64,000 nt of DNA from Zoogloea sp. (GCF_028689785.1 NZ_JAQVCN010000019.1:1-64000); one strand, 5' to 3'; positions 48,550-59,377 are shown, counted from the first letter of the stretch. Made by a program: numbers and translations. The notes: generated by a model not told the origin, from the sequence alone.

Positions 48550-49584
48550 ATGACGGGCATGGCGTTGCGGATTGCAATCAACGGTTACGGACGGATCGGG
48601 CGGTGTTTCCTGAGGGCCCTGCTTGCCTCTCCGGTACGTGAGCATTTCGAGATAGTGGCCATCAATGAGCCGGCAGACCTGGAGAGCATGGCCTACCTGA
48701 CGCGCTTCGACTCAACCCATGGCTGCTTTCCGGGCACAGTGGAGGTGGGGACGGGCAGCCTGTGTATCGATGGGTGGACGATTCCGGTCTTTCATGCCGA
48801 CACGCCGGAGGGGGTGGCCTGGGGTGAGCTGGGCGTGGATGTGCTGGTCGAGGCCTCCGGCCGCTACAGCCAGCGCCAGGATCTGGAGCGCTTTCTGGTG
48901 GCCGGTTGCCGGCGTCTGCTGCTGTCGCACCCGGGGCAGACGGCGGAGGACGTGGATCAGACCATCGTGTTCGGCATGAATCACGAACGCCTCCGCGGCA
49001 CGGAGCGCATCGTGTCGGCGGCGTCCTGTACCACCAACGCGATCGTGCCGGTGCTATCCATGCTGGATGAGGCCTTCGGGCTGGAGCACGCCATGCTCAC
49101 CACCCTGCATTCGGTGATGAACGACCAGCCCTTGATCGACGGCTATCACCATACTGATCTGCACCGCACCCGCTCCGCCATGCAATCGATGATCCCGGTG
49201 TCCACGGGCTTGGCCAGGGGGGTGCAGCGCATGTTGCCGGGGCTGGCCGGGCGGATCGAGTCAAAGGCCATCCGGGTGCCGGTGGTGAATGTGTCGGCCA
49301 TCGATCTGGTGGCTACCCTGCGTCGCGGCACGGACGCAGCGGAGGTGAAGGCCCTGCTGCGGGGGGCGGCGGAGGGCGGTGGAGCCGGGCGCATGATGTA
49401 TACCGACCGACCCCATGCCTCCATCGATTTCAACCACAGCCCCCACTCGGCCATCATCGATGGCGGCCAGACCCGCCTGAGCGGCGATCGCCTGCTCAAC
49501 CTGCTGGTGTGGTTCGACAACGAGTGGGGCTTTGCCAACCGGATGATCGATGTGGTGGCGTTCTGGGGACAGCGCATGGCGTGA
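48550..49584 (+). CDS. Erythrose-4-phosphate/glyceraldehyde-3-phosphate dehydrogenase-like protein
   Basis: A 344-aa GAPDH-superfamily enzyme. It has the NAD motif LRIAINGYGRIGRCFLRALL, VLVEASGRYSQRQDLERFLV, the catalytic cysteine SAASCTTNAIVPVLSMLDEA, HSVMNDQPLIDGYHHTDLHR, and the C-terminal LLVWFDNEWGFANRMIDVVA. The HSVMNDQ...HHTDLHRTRSAMQSMIPV stretch resembles Epd (D-erythrose-4-phosphate dehydrogenase, used in vitamin B6 synthesis) more than glycolytic GAPDH. The start at 48550 is preferred to an ATG 9 bp downstream because AGGA is 4 bp before it. No pdx genes are adjacent. Confidence 0.8.
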   Translation: MTGMALRIAINGYGRIGRCFLRALLASPVREHFEIVAINEPADLESMAYLTRFDSTHGCFPGTVEVGTGSLCIDGWTIPVFHADTPEGVAWGELGVDVLVEASGRYSQRQDLERFLVAGCRRLLLSHPGQTAEDVDQTIVFGMNHERLRGTERIVSAASCTTNAIVPVLSMLDEAFGLEHAMLTTLHSVMNDQPLIDGYHHTDLHRTRSAMQSMIPVSTGLARGVQRMLPGLAGRIESKAIRVPVVNVSAIDLVATLRRGTDAAEVKALLRGAAEGGGAGRMMYTDRPHASIDFNHSPHSAIIDGGQTRLSGDRLLNLLVWFDNEWGFANRMIDVVAFWGQRMA

Positions 49585-49641
49585 TATGGCCGGGGACCGG
49601 CCTCTGAACTGCCTGGCGAGCTCAGTGGCCTGCCAGATGGC

Positions 49642-49860
49642 TCACTTGGCATTCAGTTCGGCGGCCACCTCGGCGCCACCCACCAAGGTGCAGGGGGTTC
49701 TCCTGCGGCGATCAGGCCCTCGGCCAGGTCTCGCCGGGGCTCTTGCCTGGCGCACAGCACCACGGTATCGACCTCCGACAGGCGGTTCTGCCCGTCTCCC
49801 CGGATGTGCAGGCGGGTATCGTCGATGCCCAGATATTCCACGCCGCCCAGCATATCCCCC
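49642..49860 (-). pseudogene. Remnant of 2,4-dienoyl-CoA reductase (FadH), C-terminal tail
   Basis: On the minus strand, GVEYLGIDDTRLHIRGDGQN then LSEVDTVVLCARQEPRRDLA then EGLIAAGE is similar to the C-terminal part of NADPH 2,4-dienoyl-CoA reductase. The frame then shifts by one, and the expected ending LVGGAEVAAELNAK appears in another frame and stops at 49642. The N-terminal about 600 residues are absent. It lies directly after the MFS gene stop. Confidence 0.6.
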
Positions 49861-49871
49861 GCGTTGCTTCC

Positions 49872-51356
49872 CTAGCGGAAGGCCCGCTGGAAGGCCACCA
49901 CCAGGAAAATGGCGCCGGCCAGCGCACCCCCGGCCGTGAAAGCGTCGGCACAGGCCTGGGCCAGAGCGGCGGCGGTGGGCGAGGTGGAGGCCGTGGCCAG
50001 GCTGTCGTGGAGAAGGGTTGTCCATTCACCGGGGGCACTGCCCGGGGCTCGGTGGGCCGCGTAGCGCCATTCCAGCAGCACGGAGCCGCTGGTGATGGCC
50101 GATGACAGGCCCAGCTGGCGGACGATGTTCTTTACTTGGTAGGCGTGGGAGAACACCGCCGGATCGATGCGCACGAAGGTGCCGAAGGCCACCGGCCCCA
50201 TGTAGAGCGGAAGGGCCAGCCCGGTGAGCAGGGCCGGCAGGATCAGTGACCGCCAGTCTCCCGTGCCCGCCGACAGACCCAGCCACAGGTTGCCGACGCA
50301 GATCAGAGCCAGACCGATGAGCATGAAGGGGCGCAGGCGCGGCCAGTGACGCGCCAGGCTGGCGTGGGCCAGGGCTGCGAGCACGCTGCAGCTCATGGCG
50401 CCGGTCAGGAGCCAGGCAGTGCTGCCCATGTCCAGCCCGAGCCCGTGCTGAAACAGGATGGGCATCAGGAAGCCGCCCAGGCCGATCAGAAAATAGCCGC
50501 AGAAATAGAACAGAATGCCCAGCAGATAGCGCTGCTGGAAGAGACGACGGTAGTCGATCAACGGGTGCTCCCGCCGCCACTGACGGGCCGCAAAAAGGGT
50601 TAGGGCGGCGATGGCGACGGCGGCGGTGGCCAGTACCGGCCGCGGGGCCGAGAACAGACTGAACTGCAGGGCCTGGATGGAGTACTGGAGCGCGAACACT
50701 GCCACCACCAGCCCGATCAGCCAGCCCCAGTGTTCGCGGCTGCGGGCCTCCGGAGCCACCGTGTCCCGGGGCAGGCGGGGGGCCAGAAAGGCGGCAAGGC
50801 CGGCCGCCAGGGGCAGCATCACCCAGAAGACAGCCTGCCACCCACCGGCAGCCATCAGCCCTGCGGCCAGCGCCGGCGCGATGGCCGCACCGCCCAGCAG
50901 GGTGCCTATGAAGGTGAGCAGCCCGGAGAAGCGTGCCGTCTCGGGCAGACGGTTGATCTGCATGCGGCCGGCGGTGAAGAAGGTGGCTCCCGCGGCTCCC
51001 TGCAGGGCTCGGCCGACGGTGAACTGACCCGGCCCGCCGGCCGTGGCGCAGAGCAGCGCACCCAGGGCGAAGACTCCTAGGGAGGCGAGGATGAAGTTTC
51101 GGTAGCCGATGCGCTCCACCATCCACTGGTGCTTGTAGAGCATGAAGATGGCGCCCACCCCGTAGACGGTCCAGGCCATCGCAAAACCGCGGGCGTCGAT
51201 GCCCAGCCCGCCCATGATGGGAGCGGCGGCAAAGGTGACCATGCCCGTCTCGATGAACTCGATACCGGTAACGGCGGCGACCACCCACAGCAGATCCCGG
51301 ACGCTGAGTGACGAATGATTGGCGCGGGGCAGGGCGAGTGCAGGGTCGGCGTTCAT
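49872..51356 (-). CDS. MFS transporter (DHA2-like, 14-helix drug exporter)
   Basis: A 494-aa inner-membrane protein with about 14 helices. The N-terminal loop motif A region appears in VYGVGAIFMLYKHQWMVERI, with GRALQGAAGATFFTAGRMQI as motif C-like and PLYMGPVAFGTFVRIDPAVF late. The closest relatives are DHA2 efflux proteins of the EmrB group. The substrate is not predictable. The start MNADPALALPRA at 51356 avoids an upstream shadow. It is divergent from the LysR gene across 79 bp and probably controlled by it. Confidence 0.82.
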   Translation of the reverse strand: MNADPALALPRANHSSLSVRDLLWVVAAVTGIEFIETGMVTFAAAPIMGGLGIDARGFAMAWTVYGVGAIFMLYKHQWMVERIGYRNFILASLGVFALGALLCATAGGPGQFTVGRALQGAAGATFFTAGRMQINRLPETARFSGLLTFIGTLLGGAAIAPALAAGLMAAGGWQAVFWVMLPLAAGLAAFLAPRLPRDTVAPEARSREHWGWLIGLVVAVFALQYSIQALQFSLFSAPRPVLATAAVAIAALTLFAARQWRREHPLIDYRRLFQQRYLLGILFYFCGYFLIGLGGFLMPILFQHGLGLDMGSTAWLLTGAMSCSVLAALAHASLARHWPRLRPFMLIGLALICVGNLWLGLSAGTGDWRSLILPALLTGLALPLYMGPVAFGTFVRIDPAVFSHAYQVKNIVRQLGLSSAITSGSVLLEWRYAAHRAPGSAPGEWTTLLHDSLATASTSPTAAALAQACADAFTAGGALAGAIFLVVAFQRAFR

Positions 51357-51412
51357 GGGAAGGGAGCGGGGGAAGGTTGAGTTGAGTCTAGGTGGGGATG
51401 GTGAATGTCTCA

Positions 51413-51429
51413 AATCGATCTTGTCGATT
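51413..51429. promoter_or_regulatory. Candidate LysR operator between the MFS and lysR genes
   Basis: AATCGATCTTGTCGATT is an imperfect palindrome with arms AATCGA and TCGATT (5-bp centre). It lies in the divergent intergenic region and has the T-N11-A character of LysR-family boxes. Assignment is by position and symmetry only. Confidence 0.45.
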
Positions 51430-51435
51430 CATAAT

Positions 51436-52380
51436 ATGAAAATGATCGATATTGACTACGCCGCCTTTCGTCGCCTGGATCTCAATCTTCTTGTGGCCTT
51501 CGATGCGTTGGTCAGTGAGGCCAGTGTCAGCCGTGCCGCCGCCCGTCTTTACGTGGGCCAGCCGGCCATGAGCCATGCGCTGGCGCGCCTGCGCGAGACC
51601 TTCGGCGACGACATCCTGTTTCGCGAGGGGGCGGTGATGCGACCGACGCCCAGGGCCCTGGCGCTGGCGGGGGCAGTCAGGCAGGTGCTCGACGACATTC
51701 AGCAACTGGCCCGTGGCGCCCGGGACTTCGACCCGGCGGCAGCGGAAGGGCGTGTGCGCATCGCGCTTACCGACCCTCTGGAGGCCTTGTTGCTGCCCGG
51801 CCTGGTGGCACGCCTGCGGGAGAGGGCGCCGGGCCTCATCCTGTCGGTGCTGCCCATCCCCGCATCACGTCAGCTGGAGCAGCTGGACGCGGGGGCGGTG
51901 ACCCTCGTGGTGGGGCATTTCCCTCAGCTGCGGGAGGTGCATGAGGGGCTGGCTCTGCATGAATCGGGCTTTTCGTGTGTTTTCAACCCCGCCCTGATCC
52001 AGGTGCCGCACGGTCCGAGGCTGGCGGATCTGGCGGGGTTGCCGCACATCCACACTAACTACGTGGGGGAGCCGCCGGGCCTGGTGGACCGGATTTTCAA
52101 GGCCCAGGGGTTGAGCCGCCAGGTGGTGGCCCGCAGTGCCATGCCCCTGTCGATTCCCTTTGTGTTGAAGCGCAGCCCGCTGGTGGCGATCCTGCCCGAC
52201 ATGCTGGCCCGGATGTTCCTGGCCCATATGGACCTGCGTTTCGAGCCCCTGGACGTAGATGGCCTGAGCCTGCCGATCAGTCTGGTGCGCCACCGCCGGG
52301 AGCGTAGTGATCCGCTGACCGGCTTCGTGGCCGGTCTGCTGGCGGACAGTGTTGCAGAGTGGGTGGCGGCAGGCGGTTAA
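51436..52380 (+). CDS. LysR family transcriptional regulator
   Basis: A 314-aa regulator. The N-terminal wHTH is LDLNLLVAFDALVSEASVSR, AAARLYVGQPAMSHALARLR and ETFGDDILFREGAVMRPTPR, a normal LysR pattern. The effector domain (about residues 90-300) follows. The ATG at 51436 is chosen, with an alternative at 51442. It is divergent from the MFS exporter, its probable target. The effector is unknown. Confidence 0.9.
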   Translation: MKMIDIDYAAFRRLDLNLLVAFDALVSEASVSRAAARLYVGQPAMSHALARLRETFGDDILFREGAVMRPTPRALALAGAVRQVLDDIQQLARGARDFDPAAAEGRVRIALTDPLEALLLPGLVARLRERAPGLILSVLPIPASRQLEQLDAGAVTLVVGHFPQLREVHEGLALHESGFSCVFNPALIQVPHGPRLADLAGLPHIHTNYVGEPPGLVDRIFKAQGLSRQVVARSAMPLSIPFVLKRSPLVAILPDMLARMFLAHMDLRFEPLDVDGLSLPISLVRHRRERSDPLTGFVAGLLADSVAEWVAAGG

Positions 52381-52385
52381 GGGGG

Positions 52386-53549
<1,164 letters not shown>

Positions 53550-53617
53550 CGTAAAATGGCGTGCAGGTGGCGCGCGGGTGCGCAGCCGGAGTGCTTGGGT
53601 TTTAAGGAGTGGCGGCC

Positions 53618-54364
53618 ATGGAAAGAGCCGAATTGCAGCGTTATCTCGACAATCTGCTCGAAGTTGGGCGCTTCAGGGATTATTGCCCAAACGGGTTGCA
53701 GGTGGAAGGACGCGCTGAGATCCAGCGCGTGGTGTGCGGCGTGACCGCCAGCCAGGCCCTGCTCGATGCGGCGGTGACCCGCGAGGCCGATGCGGTGCTG
53801 GTGCACCACGGGTATTTCTGGCGCGGCGAGGACGGCGTGATCACCGGTTTGCGTCGCAAGCGCCTGGGTAGCCTGCTGAACCACGACATCAGCCTGTTTG
53901 CGTATCACCTGCCCCTGGATGCCCATCCGGATCTGGGCAACAACGCCCAGTTGGCGCGTCTGATGGGCTGGACGCCGGAGGGGCGCTTCGGCGAGCAGGA
54001 TATTGGCTGGACAGGTCGGTTGCCCCAGGCCACGAGGGGCGATTTATTGGCCCGGCAGGTGGCAGCCCGGCTTGGGCGGGAACCCTTGCTGCTGGGCGAT
54101 CCGGCAAAGACGGTAGCGCGGATCGCGTGGTGCACGGGCGGAGCCCAGGGCTACTTCGAGCAGGCGATTGCCTGTGGTGTGGATTGCTTTGTTTCCGGAG
54201 AGGCGTCGGAGCAGACCACGCACCTGGCGCGGGAGTCGGGGGTGAGTTATCTCGCTGTTGGCCATCACGCCAGCGAGCGTTACGGGGTGCAGGCGCTGGG
54301 GGCACACCTGGCCGAGCGCTTCGGGCTCGAAGTGAGTTTTGTGGAGGTGGATAACCCGGTCTGA
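53618..54364 (+). CDS. Nif3-like dinuclear metal-centre protein (GTP cyclohydrolase I type 2 family)
   Basis: A 248-aa cytoplasmic protein of the NIF3/YbgI family. It has [20 protein letters not shown], the metal-site [34 protein letters not shown], and ITFVSGE-like [18 protein letters not shown] with [16 protein letters not shown]. Conserved His/Asp/Glu clusters would bind two metals. The ATG at 53618 is chosen because AAGGAG stands 8 nt upstream. The biochemical role is unresolved across the family. Confidence 0.88.
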   Translation: MERAELQRYLDNLLEVGRFRDYCPNGLQVEGRAEIQRVVCGVTASQALLDAAVTREADAVLVHHGYFWRGEDGVITGLRRKRLGSLLNHDISLFAYHLPLDAHPDLGNNAQLARLMGWTPEGRFGEQDIGWTGRLPQATRGDLLARQVAARLGREPLLLGDPAKTVARIAWCTGGAQGYFEQAIACGVDCFVSGEASEQTTHLARESGVSYLAVGHHASERYGVQALGAHLAERFGLEVSFVEVDNPV

Positions 54365-54368
54365 GGGT

Positions 54369-56213
54369 TCAGGCTGCGGCGCTGTTCCGGTCTTCGGCGC
54401 CGCGGGGCGGCTCCATCTCCACGAGGCTCAGTTCGTTGGGCGGCTTGTAGGTGCCCAGCTCGTCGTCGAGGACGGCCAGCAGCAGCAGCAACTCTTCGAC
54501 CACGGTCAGCGGGAAGCCCTGGCGGGTGCCGTTGCGGTTGTCGCGCAGGAGTTGGTGGATATAGGCCTGGGCCTCCTGGGTGCCCCACACGTCTTGCAGG
54601 CGCTGGATGACGTGGGGCATCTGCTCGACCGTATCGGCACCGCCGTGAATGGTCTTGAAGTCGCTCCAGCTGATCATCTTGACGTTGAAAGTCTTGTTGA
54701 GCTGGCGGGTCAGGGCTTCGAATTCGGCACGCATGCCGGCCACATGATAGACCTCAAGCAGCTTGAGCCAGGGCTTCACGGCCTGCCGGGGGTTATTGCG
54801 GATGTAGTCGGCGAGGGTCTCGGCGGCACCCTGGGTGCGCCCGAAGGACATCATGATCTCGGCCAGTTCGAGGGCTGAGTCGTGCTCGTCGACATTCTCG
54901 TCGAAGGGGATCGGGTGTGCCGGGGCAAAGGTGGGTTCCGACCACTCTGCGCTGCTATCGGCCTGTGCCGACGGCTGGCTGCGGGGGGCGGACGCCCGCA
55001 TCTCGGGCAGGGACGAAACGGCTTCGATGCTGGCGGCGGAGGGGGCAATGACATGCTCTGGCCTGATGGCACCGACCGGGGGGGCCGGGTGCTGCAGCGT
55101 GGTGTGGAACTCGGGTTCGCTCAGGGTCGGAGCATCGGTGTTGCTGCGTCGGCGCCTCAGGTAGATCAGCGCGCCACCCCCCAGCAGAACGGCGAGAAGG
55201 CCGGCGACCGGGGCCGCCCATTGTTCTAGCAGTGCCTGCATGCCATCCGTCTCGGCCTGCTGGCCTGCTGGCGATGTGGCTTGCACCGGTGCGGCGGCGG
55301 GTTTGCGGTTCTGATCGAGTTGGGCCACCCTTTCTTTGAGCAGGGCCTGGTATTCCTCCAGGCGCTTTATCTTCTCATCCAGCTCAAGCTGCGCCGCTAT
55401 GCGGTCGTCGATCTCTGCCAGAGTGCGCTGTTCCTGGCTGCGTGGGATCGGCGAGGCACTGCTGTCGTCACTCTTTGGCGGGTTGGCGAGCTGGGCCGAC
55501 ATGCGCAACGGTACCAGGCTGGCCTCGTCACCGGCCCCAATGACGAGACGGTCTTGGTGCGCGGGTTCGGAGGTGCGGGGTGCTGCGGTGCGAAGCGGGG
55601 TTGTGGCCGTCGCTGTCGCCGGAGCGGGCCCGGTCTGGCGTGCCGGGGTAGCGGCCTTGGCAGGTGCTGGTGCAGTGCGTTGTGCGGTGGTGGCCGGGCG
55701 GGGGGTTTGACGCGCAGCTGCAGGGCTGGGGGTGGTGCGGCGGTTCGTTGCCGCTGAGGATGGTGTGTTGTCCAGGGCCTTGTCCGGGGCCGCAACAGGA
55801 GTGTCAATCAGCTGGGCCGTGCGGCCGACGGCGGGGGGAGACAGCAGGAGCGTGAATTCCCGGCGTAGCTCGAAGCCGCAGGCAACCCGCAGGCCAAGCA
55901 TGGCGACAGGGTGATTGACGGGCTCCCGCGTGGTGACCAGCAGCCTGTCGCCGACGAGCCTGATCCGGGCATTGCTAATCCACGGCATGTCGTCACTGCC
56001 ACCGGGCACTGCCTTGACGCAGTTCGCGTCGATGTCCTCTCCCGGTGCCCGCATCAGCCTCACTTCGGCGCGCAAGGGTTCTCCCAGGGATGAGTGAGTG
56101 GTGAGCTCACCCAGGCCGGCAGCGTGGGCGGCGGCTCCGCAGAAAGGGGCAAGCGTCGCGATCAGGAGGGGGATTGTTTTGCGCGCGAGGTTCATCAAGG
56201 GGACGTTGGACAT
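54369..56213 (-). CDS. FimV-like protein, short form
   Basis: A 614-aa inner-membrane protein with the FimV N-terminal region. The signal peptide MNLARKTIPLLIATLAPFCG ends near AAHA and continues LGELTTHSSLGEPLRAEVRL. A Pro/Ala/Thr-rich linker, a coiled coil (LDEKIKRLEEYQALLKERVA) and one membrane helix (VAGLLAVLLGGGALIYLRRR) follow. The C-terminal TPR-like FimV domain is about residues 440-590 (LAEIMMSFGRTQGAAETLAD). The LysM domain common in longer FimV proteins is not seen. FimV proteins organise polar pili and secretion. The start is 56213 or 56195. Neither has a strong ribosome site. Confidence 0.75.
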   Translation of the reverse strand: MSNVPLMNLARKTIPLLIATLAPFCGAAAHAAGLGELTTHSSLGEPLRAEVRLMRAPGEDIDANCVKAVPGGSDDMPWISNARIRLVGDRLLVTTREPVNHPVAMLGLRVACGFELRREFTLLLSPPAVGRTAQLIDTPVAAPDKALDNTPSSAATNRRTTPSPAAARQTPRPATTAQRTAPAPAKAATPARQTGPAPATATATTPLRTAAPRTSEPAHQDRLVIGAGDEASLVPLRMSAQLANPPKSDDSSASPIPRSQEQRTLAEIDDRIAAQLELDEKIKRLEEYQALLKERVAQLDQNRKPAAAPVQATSPAGQQAETDGMQALLEQWAAPVAGLLAVLLGGGALIYLRRRRSNTDAPTLSEPEFHTTLQHPAPPVGAIRPEHVIAPSAASIEAVSSLPEMRASAPRSQPSAQADSSAEWSEPTFAPAHPIPFDENVDEHDSALELAEIMMSFGRTQGAAETLADYIRNNPRQAVKPWLKLLEVYHVAGMRAEFEALTRQLNKTFNVKMISWSDFKTIHGGADTVEQMPHVIQRLQDVWGTQEAQAYIHQLLRDNRNGTRQGFPLTVVEELLLLLAVLDDELGTYKPPNELSLVEMEPPRGAEDRNSAAA

Positions 56214-56410
56214 CCGGCTAAGGTGGCCTTGTGGGTATGTTGGGCTACGGCGGAACCTTCGCGCCATAGCCGAAGCTACAGTATTCTAAAGAAGTTTGCA
56301 GCGTGCCGCGCCGACTTGTCGGCTGCTGGAGGCGCGGAGTGTTGCAGTTGGTGCCGTACACGCCTTTTTTTACCTTATTTTGCCTGATCGATTTTCTTCG
56401 CCCTACTGAC

Positions 56411-56962
56411 ATGCCTCTTTCCGAGCCTGCCTCCCCGCGTACCCGCGCTCATACCCGCCGGGTCGAAATCCAGGGGTTCATGCGTGATGATGGTCTCCTT
56501 GATCTGGATGCCCGCATCACCGACCTAAAGGACGTGGACTATCCCATCGCGTCCGGCGTACGCCGGGTTGGTGACCCTGTGCACGACCTGCTGGTACGGG
56601 TGACCATTGATCCGGGGTTCTTCATTGTTGATGTTGAGGCCGTGTCTGACTGGGTTCCCTATCCCGGTGGTTGCGACACCATCGGTCCGGCCTATCGTCA
56701 GCTCATCGGCCTGAATCTCGTGCGGGGGTTCCGGCGTACCGTCGGCGAGATGTTTGCAGACGTGCGAGGCTGCTCGCACCTGACCGAGTTGCTGCTGTCT
56801 CTTCCCACTGCGGCGATCCAGACATTCGCCACCTTCCGGCGAGATAACGAGGATGACGGTGAAAAGCCATTCCAGCTGGATCGCTGCCATGCCCTTGAAA
56901 CAACCTCGGAGACCGTCATGCGTTACTACCCGCGTTGGTATCGGGGCCCTGCGGCGAAGTGA
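56411..56962 (+). CDS. DUF2889 domain protein
   Basis: A 183-aa soluble protein of the DUF2889 family, with unknown function. It opens MPLSEPASPRTRAHTRRVEI and contains QGFMRDDGLLDLDARITDLK, GDPVHDLLVRVTIDPGF, and GCSHLTELLLSLPTAAIQTF. It is 289 bp upstream of sucC on the same strand. The ATG at 56411 is chosen because upstream codons read as shadow of the intergenic region. A link with acyl-CoA metabolism is speculation. Confidence 0.72.
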   Translation: MPLSEPASPRTRAHTRRVEIQGFMRDDGLLDLDARITDLKDVDYPIASGVRRVGDPVHDLLVRVTIDPGFFIVDVEAVSDWVPYPGGCDTIGPAYRQLIGLNLVRGFRRTVGEMFADVRGCSHLTELLLSLPTAAIQTFATFRRDNEDDGEKPFQLDRCHALETTSETVMRYYPRWYRGPAAK

Positions 56963-57019
56963 GTGGTGGCCTGAAGGTGTGCACTGCGGCGTGAAACCGG
57001 CCGCACGTTCTCTTTCGTA

Positions 57020-57250
57020 TATAATCCTTTGATCCGTAATCCGGAGTAGTCCGGGATGTTGCGGAGTCAAGACCGTCCTTTTATGCATCTGCTCAATGGT
57101 GATCAGATTGTATGAGGGGGCGGAGCGGTGCGTACGCTGGACGAGGGAGAACGGCGTACCGCATCGCGGAGCACGGGTGTGCTCCGAAGAGTCCCATCAA
57201 CCAAGCGTGAGCGGCCTTTATAAGGCCAAGACTTCGATCGAAGGGCAACC
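57020..57250 (+). promoter_or_regulatory. sucC promoter (-10 TATAAT) and long structured 5' leader
   Basis: A perfect -10 TATAAT lies at 57020-57025, with no good -35 upstream, giving a leader of about 220 nt before sucC. The leader contains the hairpin ATCCGGAGTAGTCCGGGAT (57036-57054), other GC-rich palindromes such as GGAGCACGGGTGTGCTCC, and GAAGAGTCCC. No coding region is evident. Its length suggests an RNA regulatory element. sucC ribosome site GAAGGG lies 5 nt before ATG. Confidence 0.5.
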
Positions 57251-58411
57251 ATGAAAATTCACGAATATCAGGGCAAGGAAATCCTGAGAAAATTTGGCGT
57301 CACGACGCCGCGCGGCGTGCCGTGCTTCTCAGTCGATGAGGCAGTCAAGGCAGCGGAAACGCTGGGCGGCAAGGTCTGGGTCGTCAAGGCTCAGATTCAC
57401 GCCGGCGGCCGAGGCAAGGGCGGCGGCGTAAAGGTCGCCAAGTCCCTGGACGAAGTGCGCCAGTACGCCGGGCAGATTCTCGGCATGCAACTGGTCACCC
57501 ATCAGACCGGGCCCGAAGGCCAAAAGGTGCGTCGCCTGCTCATCGAGGAAGGCGCCGACATCAAGAAAGAATACTACGTTGCCGCGCTGACTGACCGTGC
57601 CACGCAGAAGGTCGCCATGATGGCCTCCAGCGAAGGTGGTATGGACATTGAGGAAGTCGCCCACTCCACCCCCGAGAAGATCCTGAAGGTCTTCGTTGAT
57701 CCGGCCACCGGCCTGACCGACGAACAGGCCCTGTATCTCTCCAACGGTATCGGCGTTCCCGAAGGCTCCACCGCTCAGGCTGTGGACACCCTCAAGAAGC
57801 TGTACACCACCTACATGGAAACCGATGCTTCCCTGGCGGAAATCAACCCGCTGATCCTGGAAGGCAACGGCACCATCAAGGCTCTGGACGCCAAGTTCAA
57901 CTTCGACTCCAACGCCCTCTATCGTCATCCCGAAATCGTCGAGTTCCGCGATCTGGATGAAGAGGATGCCGATGAAATCGAAGCCTCCAAGTTTGATCTG
58001 GCCTACATTTCCCTGGATGGCAACATCGGCTGTCTGGTGAACGGTGCAGGTCTGGCCATGGCTACCATGGACACCATCAAGCTGTTCGGCGCCGAGCCGG
58101 CCAACTTCCTCGACGTGGGCGGCGGTGCCACCACCGAGAAGGTGACCGAAGCCTTCAAGATCATGCTCAAGAACCCCAAGGTCAAGGGCATTCTCGTCAA
58201 CATCTTCGGCGGCATCATGCGTTGCGACACCATCGCTACCGGCGTTGTGACCGCGGCCAAGGAAGTGCATCTGTCGGTTCCGCTGGTTGTCCGCATGAAG
58301 GGCACCAACGAAGAGATCGGCAAGCAGATCCTGCGCGATTCGGGCCTCCCGATCATCGCTGCCGACACCATGGCCGAAGCGGCCCAGAAGATCGTCGACG
58401 CGGTCAAGTAA
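57251..58411 (+). CDS. sucC: Succinyl-CoA synthetase (ADP/GDP-forming) beta subunit
   Basis: A 386-aa TCA-cycle enzyme subunit with an ATP-grasp nucleotide-binding fold. [60 protein letters not shown], and [20 protein letters not shown] with [17 protein letters not shown] are conserved. The gene is 11 bp before sucD. GAAGGG precedes the start by 5 nt. Codon use differs little from neighbours, but the local GC at third positions is slightly lower, as is common for highly expressed genes. Confidence 0.97.
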   Translation: MKIHEYQGKEILRKFGVTTPRGVPCFSVDEAVKAAETLGGKVWVVKAQIHAGGRGKGGGVKVAKSLDEVRQYAGQILGMQLVTHQTGPEGQKVRRLLIEEGADIKKEYYVAALTDRATQKVAMMASSEGGMDIEEVAHSTPEKILKVFVDPATGLTDEQALYLSNGIGVPEGSTAQAVDTLKKLYTTYMETDASLAEINPLILEGNGTIKALDAKFNFDSNALYRHPEIVEFRDLDEEDADEIEASKFDLAYISLDGNIGCLVNGAGLAMATMDTIKLFGAEPANFLDVGGGATTEKVTEAFKIMLKNPKVKGILVNIFGGIMRCDTIATGVVTAAKEVHLSVPLVVRMKGTNEEIGKQILRDSGLPIIAADTMAEAAQKIVDAVK

Positions 58412-58422
58412 GGAGTTAGCGA

Positions 58423-59316
58423 ATGTCCATCCTGATCAACAAAGACACCAAGGTCATCACCCAGGGGATCACCGGCAAGACCGGTCAGTTCCACACGGAA
58501 AAGTGCCAGGAATACGCCAACGGCAAGGAATGCTTCGTTGCCGGCGTGAACCCCAAGAAGGCTGGCGAGAAGATCTTCGACATCCCCATCTACGCCTCCG
58601 TCAAGGAAGCGGCCGCCGAAACCGGCGCCACCGTCTCCGTGATCTACGTGCCGCCCGCTGGCGCTGCTGCTGCGATCTGGGAAGCCGTTGAAGCCGACCT
58701 CGACCTGGCCATCTGCATCACCGAAGGCATCCCCGTCCGGGACATGCTGGAAGTGCGCAACAAGATGAAGAAAAAGGTTGCTGCCGGCGGCAAGGAAACC
58801 CTGCTGCTGGGCCCCAACTGCCCGGGCCTCATCACCCCCGAAGAGATCAAGATCGGCATCATGCCGGGTCACATCCACCGCAAGGGTCGCATCGGCGTGG
58901 TTTCCCGCTCCGGCACCCTGACTTACGAAGCTGTTGCCCAGCTGACCGAAATCGGTCTGGGCCAGTCTTCCGCCGTCGGTATCGGTGGTGACCCGATCAA
59001 CGGTCTGAAGCACATCGACGTGATGCGCATGTTCAACGAAGATCCCGATACCGATGCTGTGATCATGATCGGTGAGATCGGTGGTCCGGACGAAGCCGAA
59101 GCCGCCCAGTGGTGCAAGGCCAACATGAAGAAGCCGATCGTCGGTTTCATCGCCGGTGTGACTGCTCCCGCGGGCAAGCGCATGGGCCATGCTGGTGCGC
59201 TGATCTCCGGCGGTGCCGATACGGCCGATGCCAAGCTCGCCATCATGGAAGAGTGCGGTTTCACCGTGACGCGCAACCCGTCTGAAATGGCCAAGCTGCT
59301 GAAGGCCATGCTGTAA
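58423..59316 (+). CDS. sucD: Succinyl-CoA synthetase alpha subunit
   Basis: A 297-aa subunit with a CoA-binding domain and an active-site histidine. It begins MSILINKDTKVITQGITGKT, then YVPPAGAAAAIWEAVEADLD, ITEGIPVRDMLEVRNKMKKK and LLGPNCPGLITPEEIKIGIM. The histidine phosphorylation region is AGVTAPAGKRMGHAGALISG. AAGGAG precedes the start. It is followed by a strong terminator and ends the sucCD operon. Confidence 0.97.
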   Translation: MSILINKDTKVITQGITGKTGQFHTEKCQEYANGKECFVAGVNPKKAGEKIFDIPIYASVKEAAAETGATVSVIYVPPAGAAAAIWEAVEADLDLAICITEGIPVRDMLEVRNKMKKKVAAGGKETLLLGPNCPGLITPEEIKIGIMPGHIHRKGRIGVVSRSGTLTYEAVAQLTEIGLGQSSAVGIGGDPINGLKHIDVMRMFNEDPDTDAVIMIGEIGGPDEAEAAQWCKANMKKPIVGFIAGVTAPAGKRMGHAGALISGGADTADAKLAIMEECGFTVTRNPSEMAKLLKAML

Positions 59317-59340
59317 TCTCGGCTTTCGAGCCTGATTCGC

Positions 59341-59377
59341 ACCGCGCCCGCGCTGATGCCCGGGCGCGGTTTTTATT
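59341..59377 (+). terminator. Terminator of sucCD
   Basis: A perfect 10-bp stem ACCGCGCCCG / CGGGCGCGGT, loop CGCTGATGCC, followed by TTTTATTTG. It lies 25 bp after the sucD stop codon. Confidence 0.9.
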
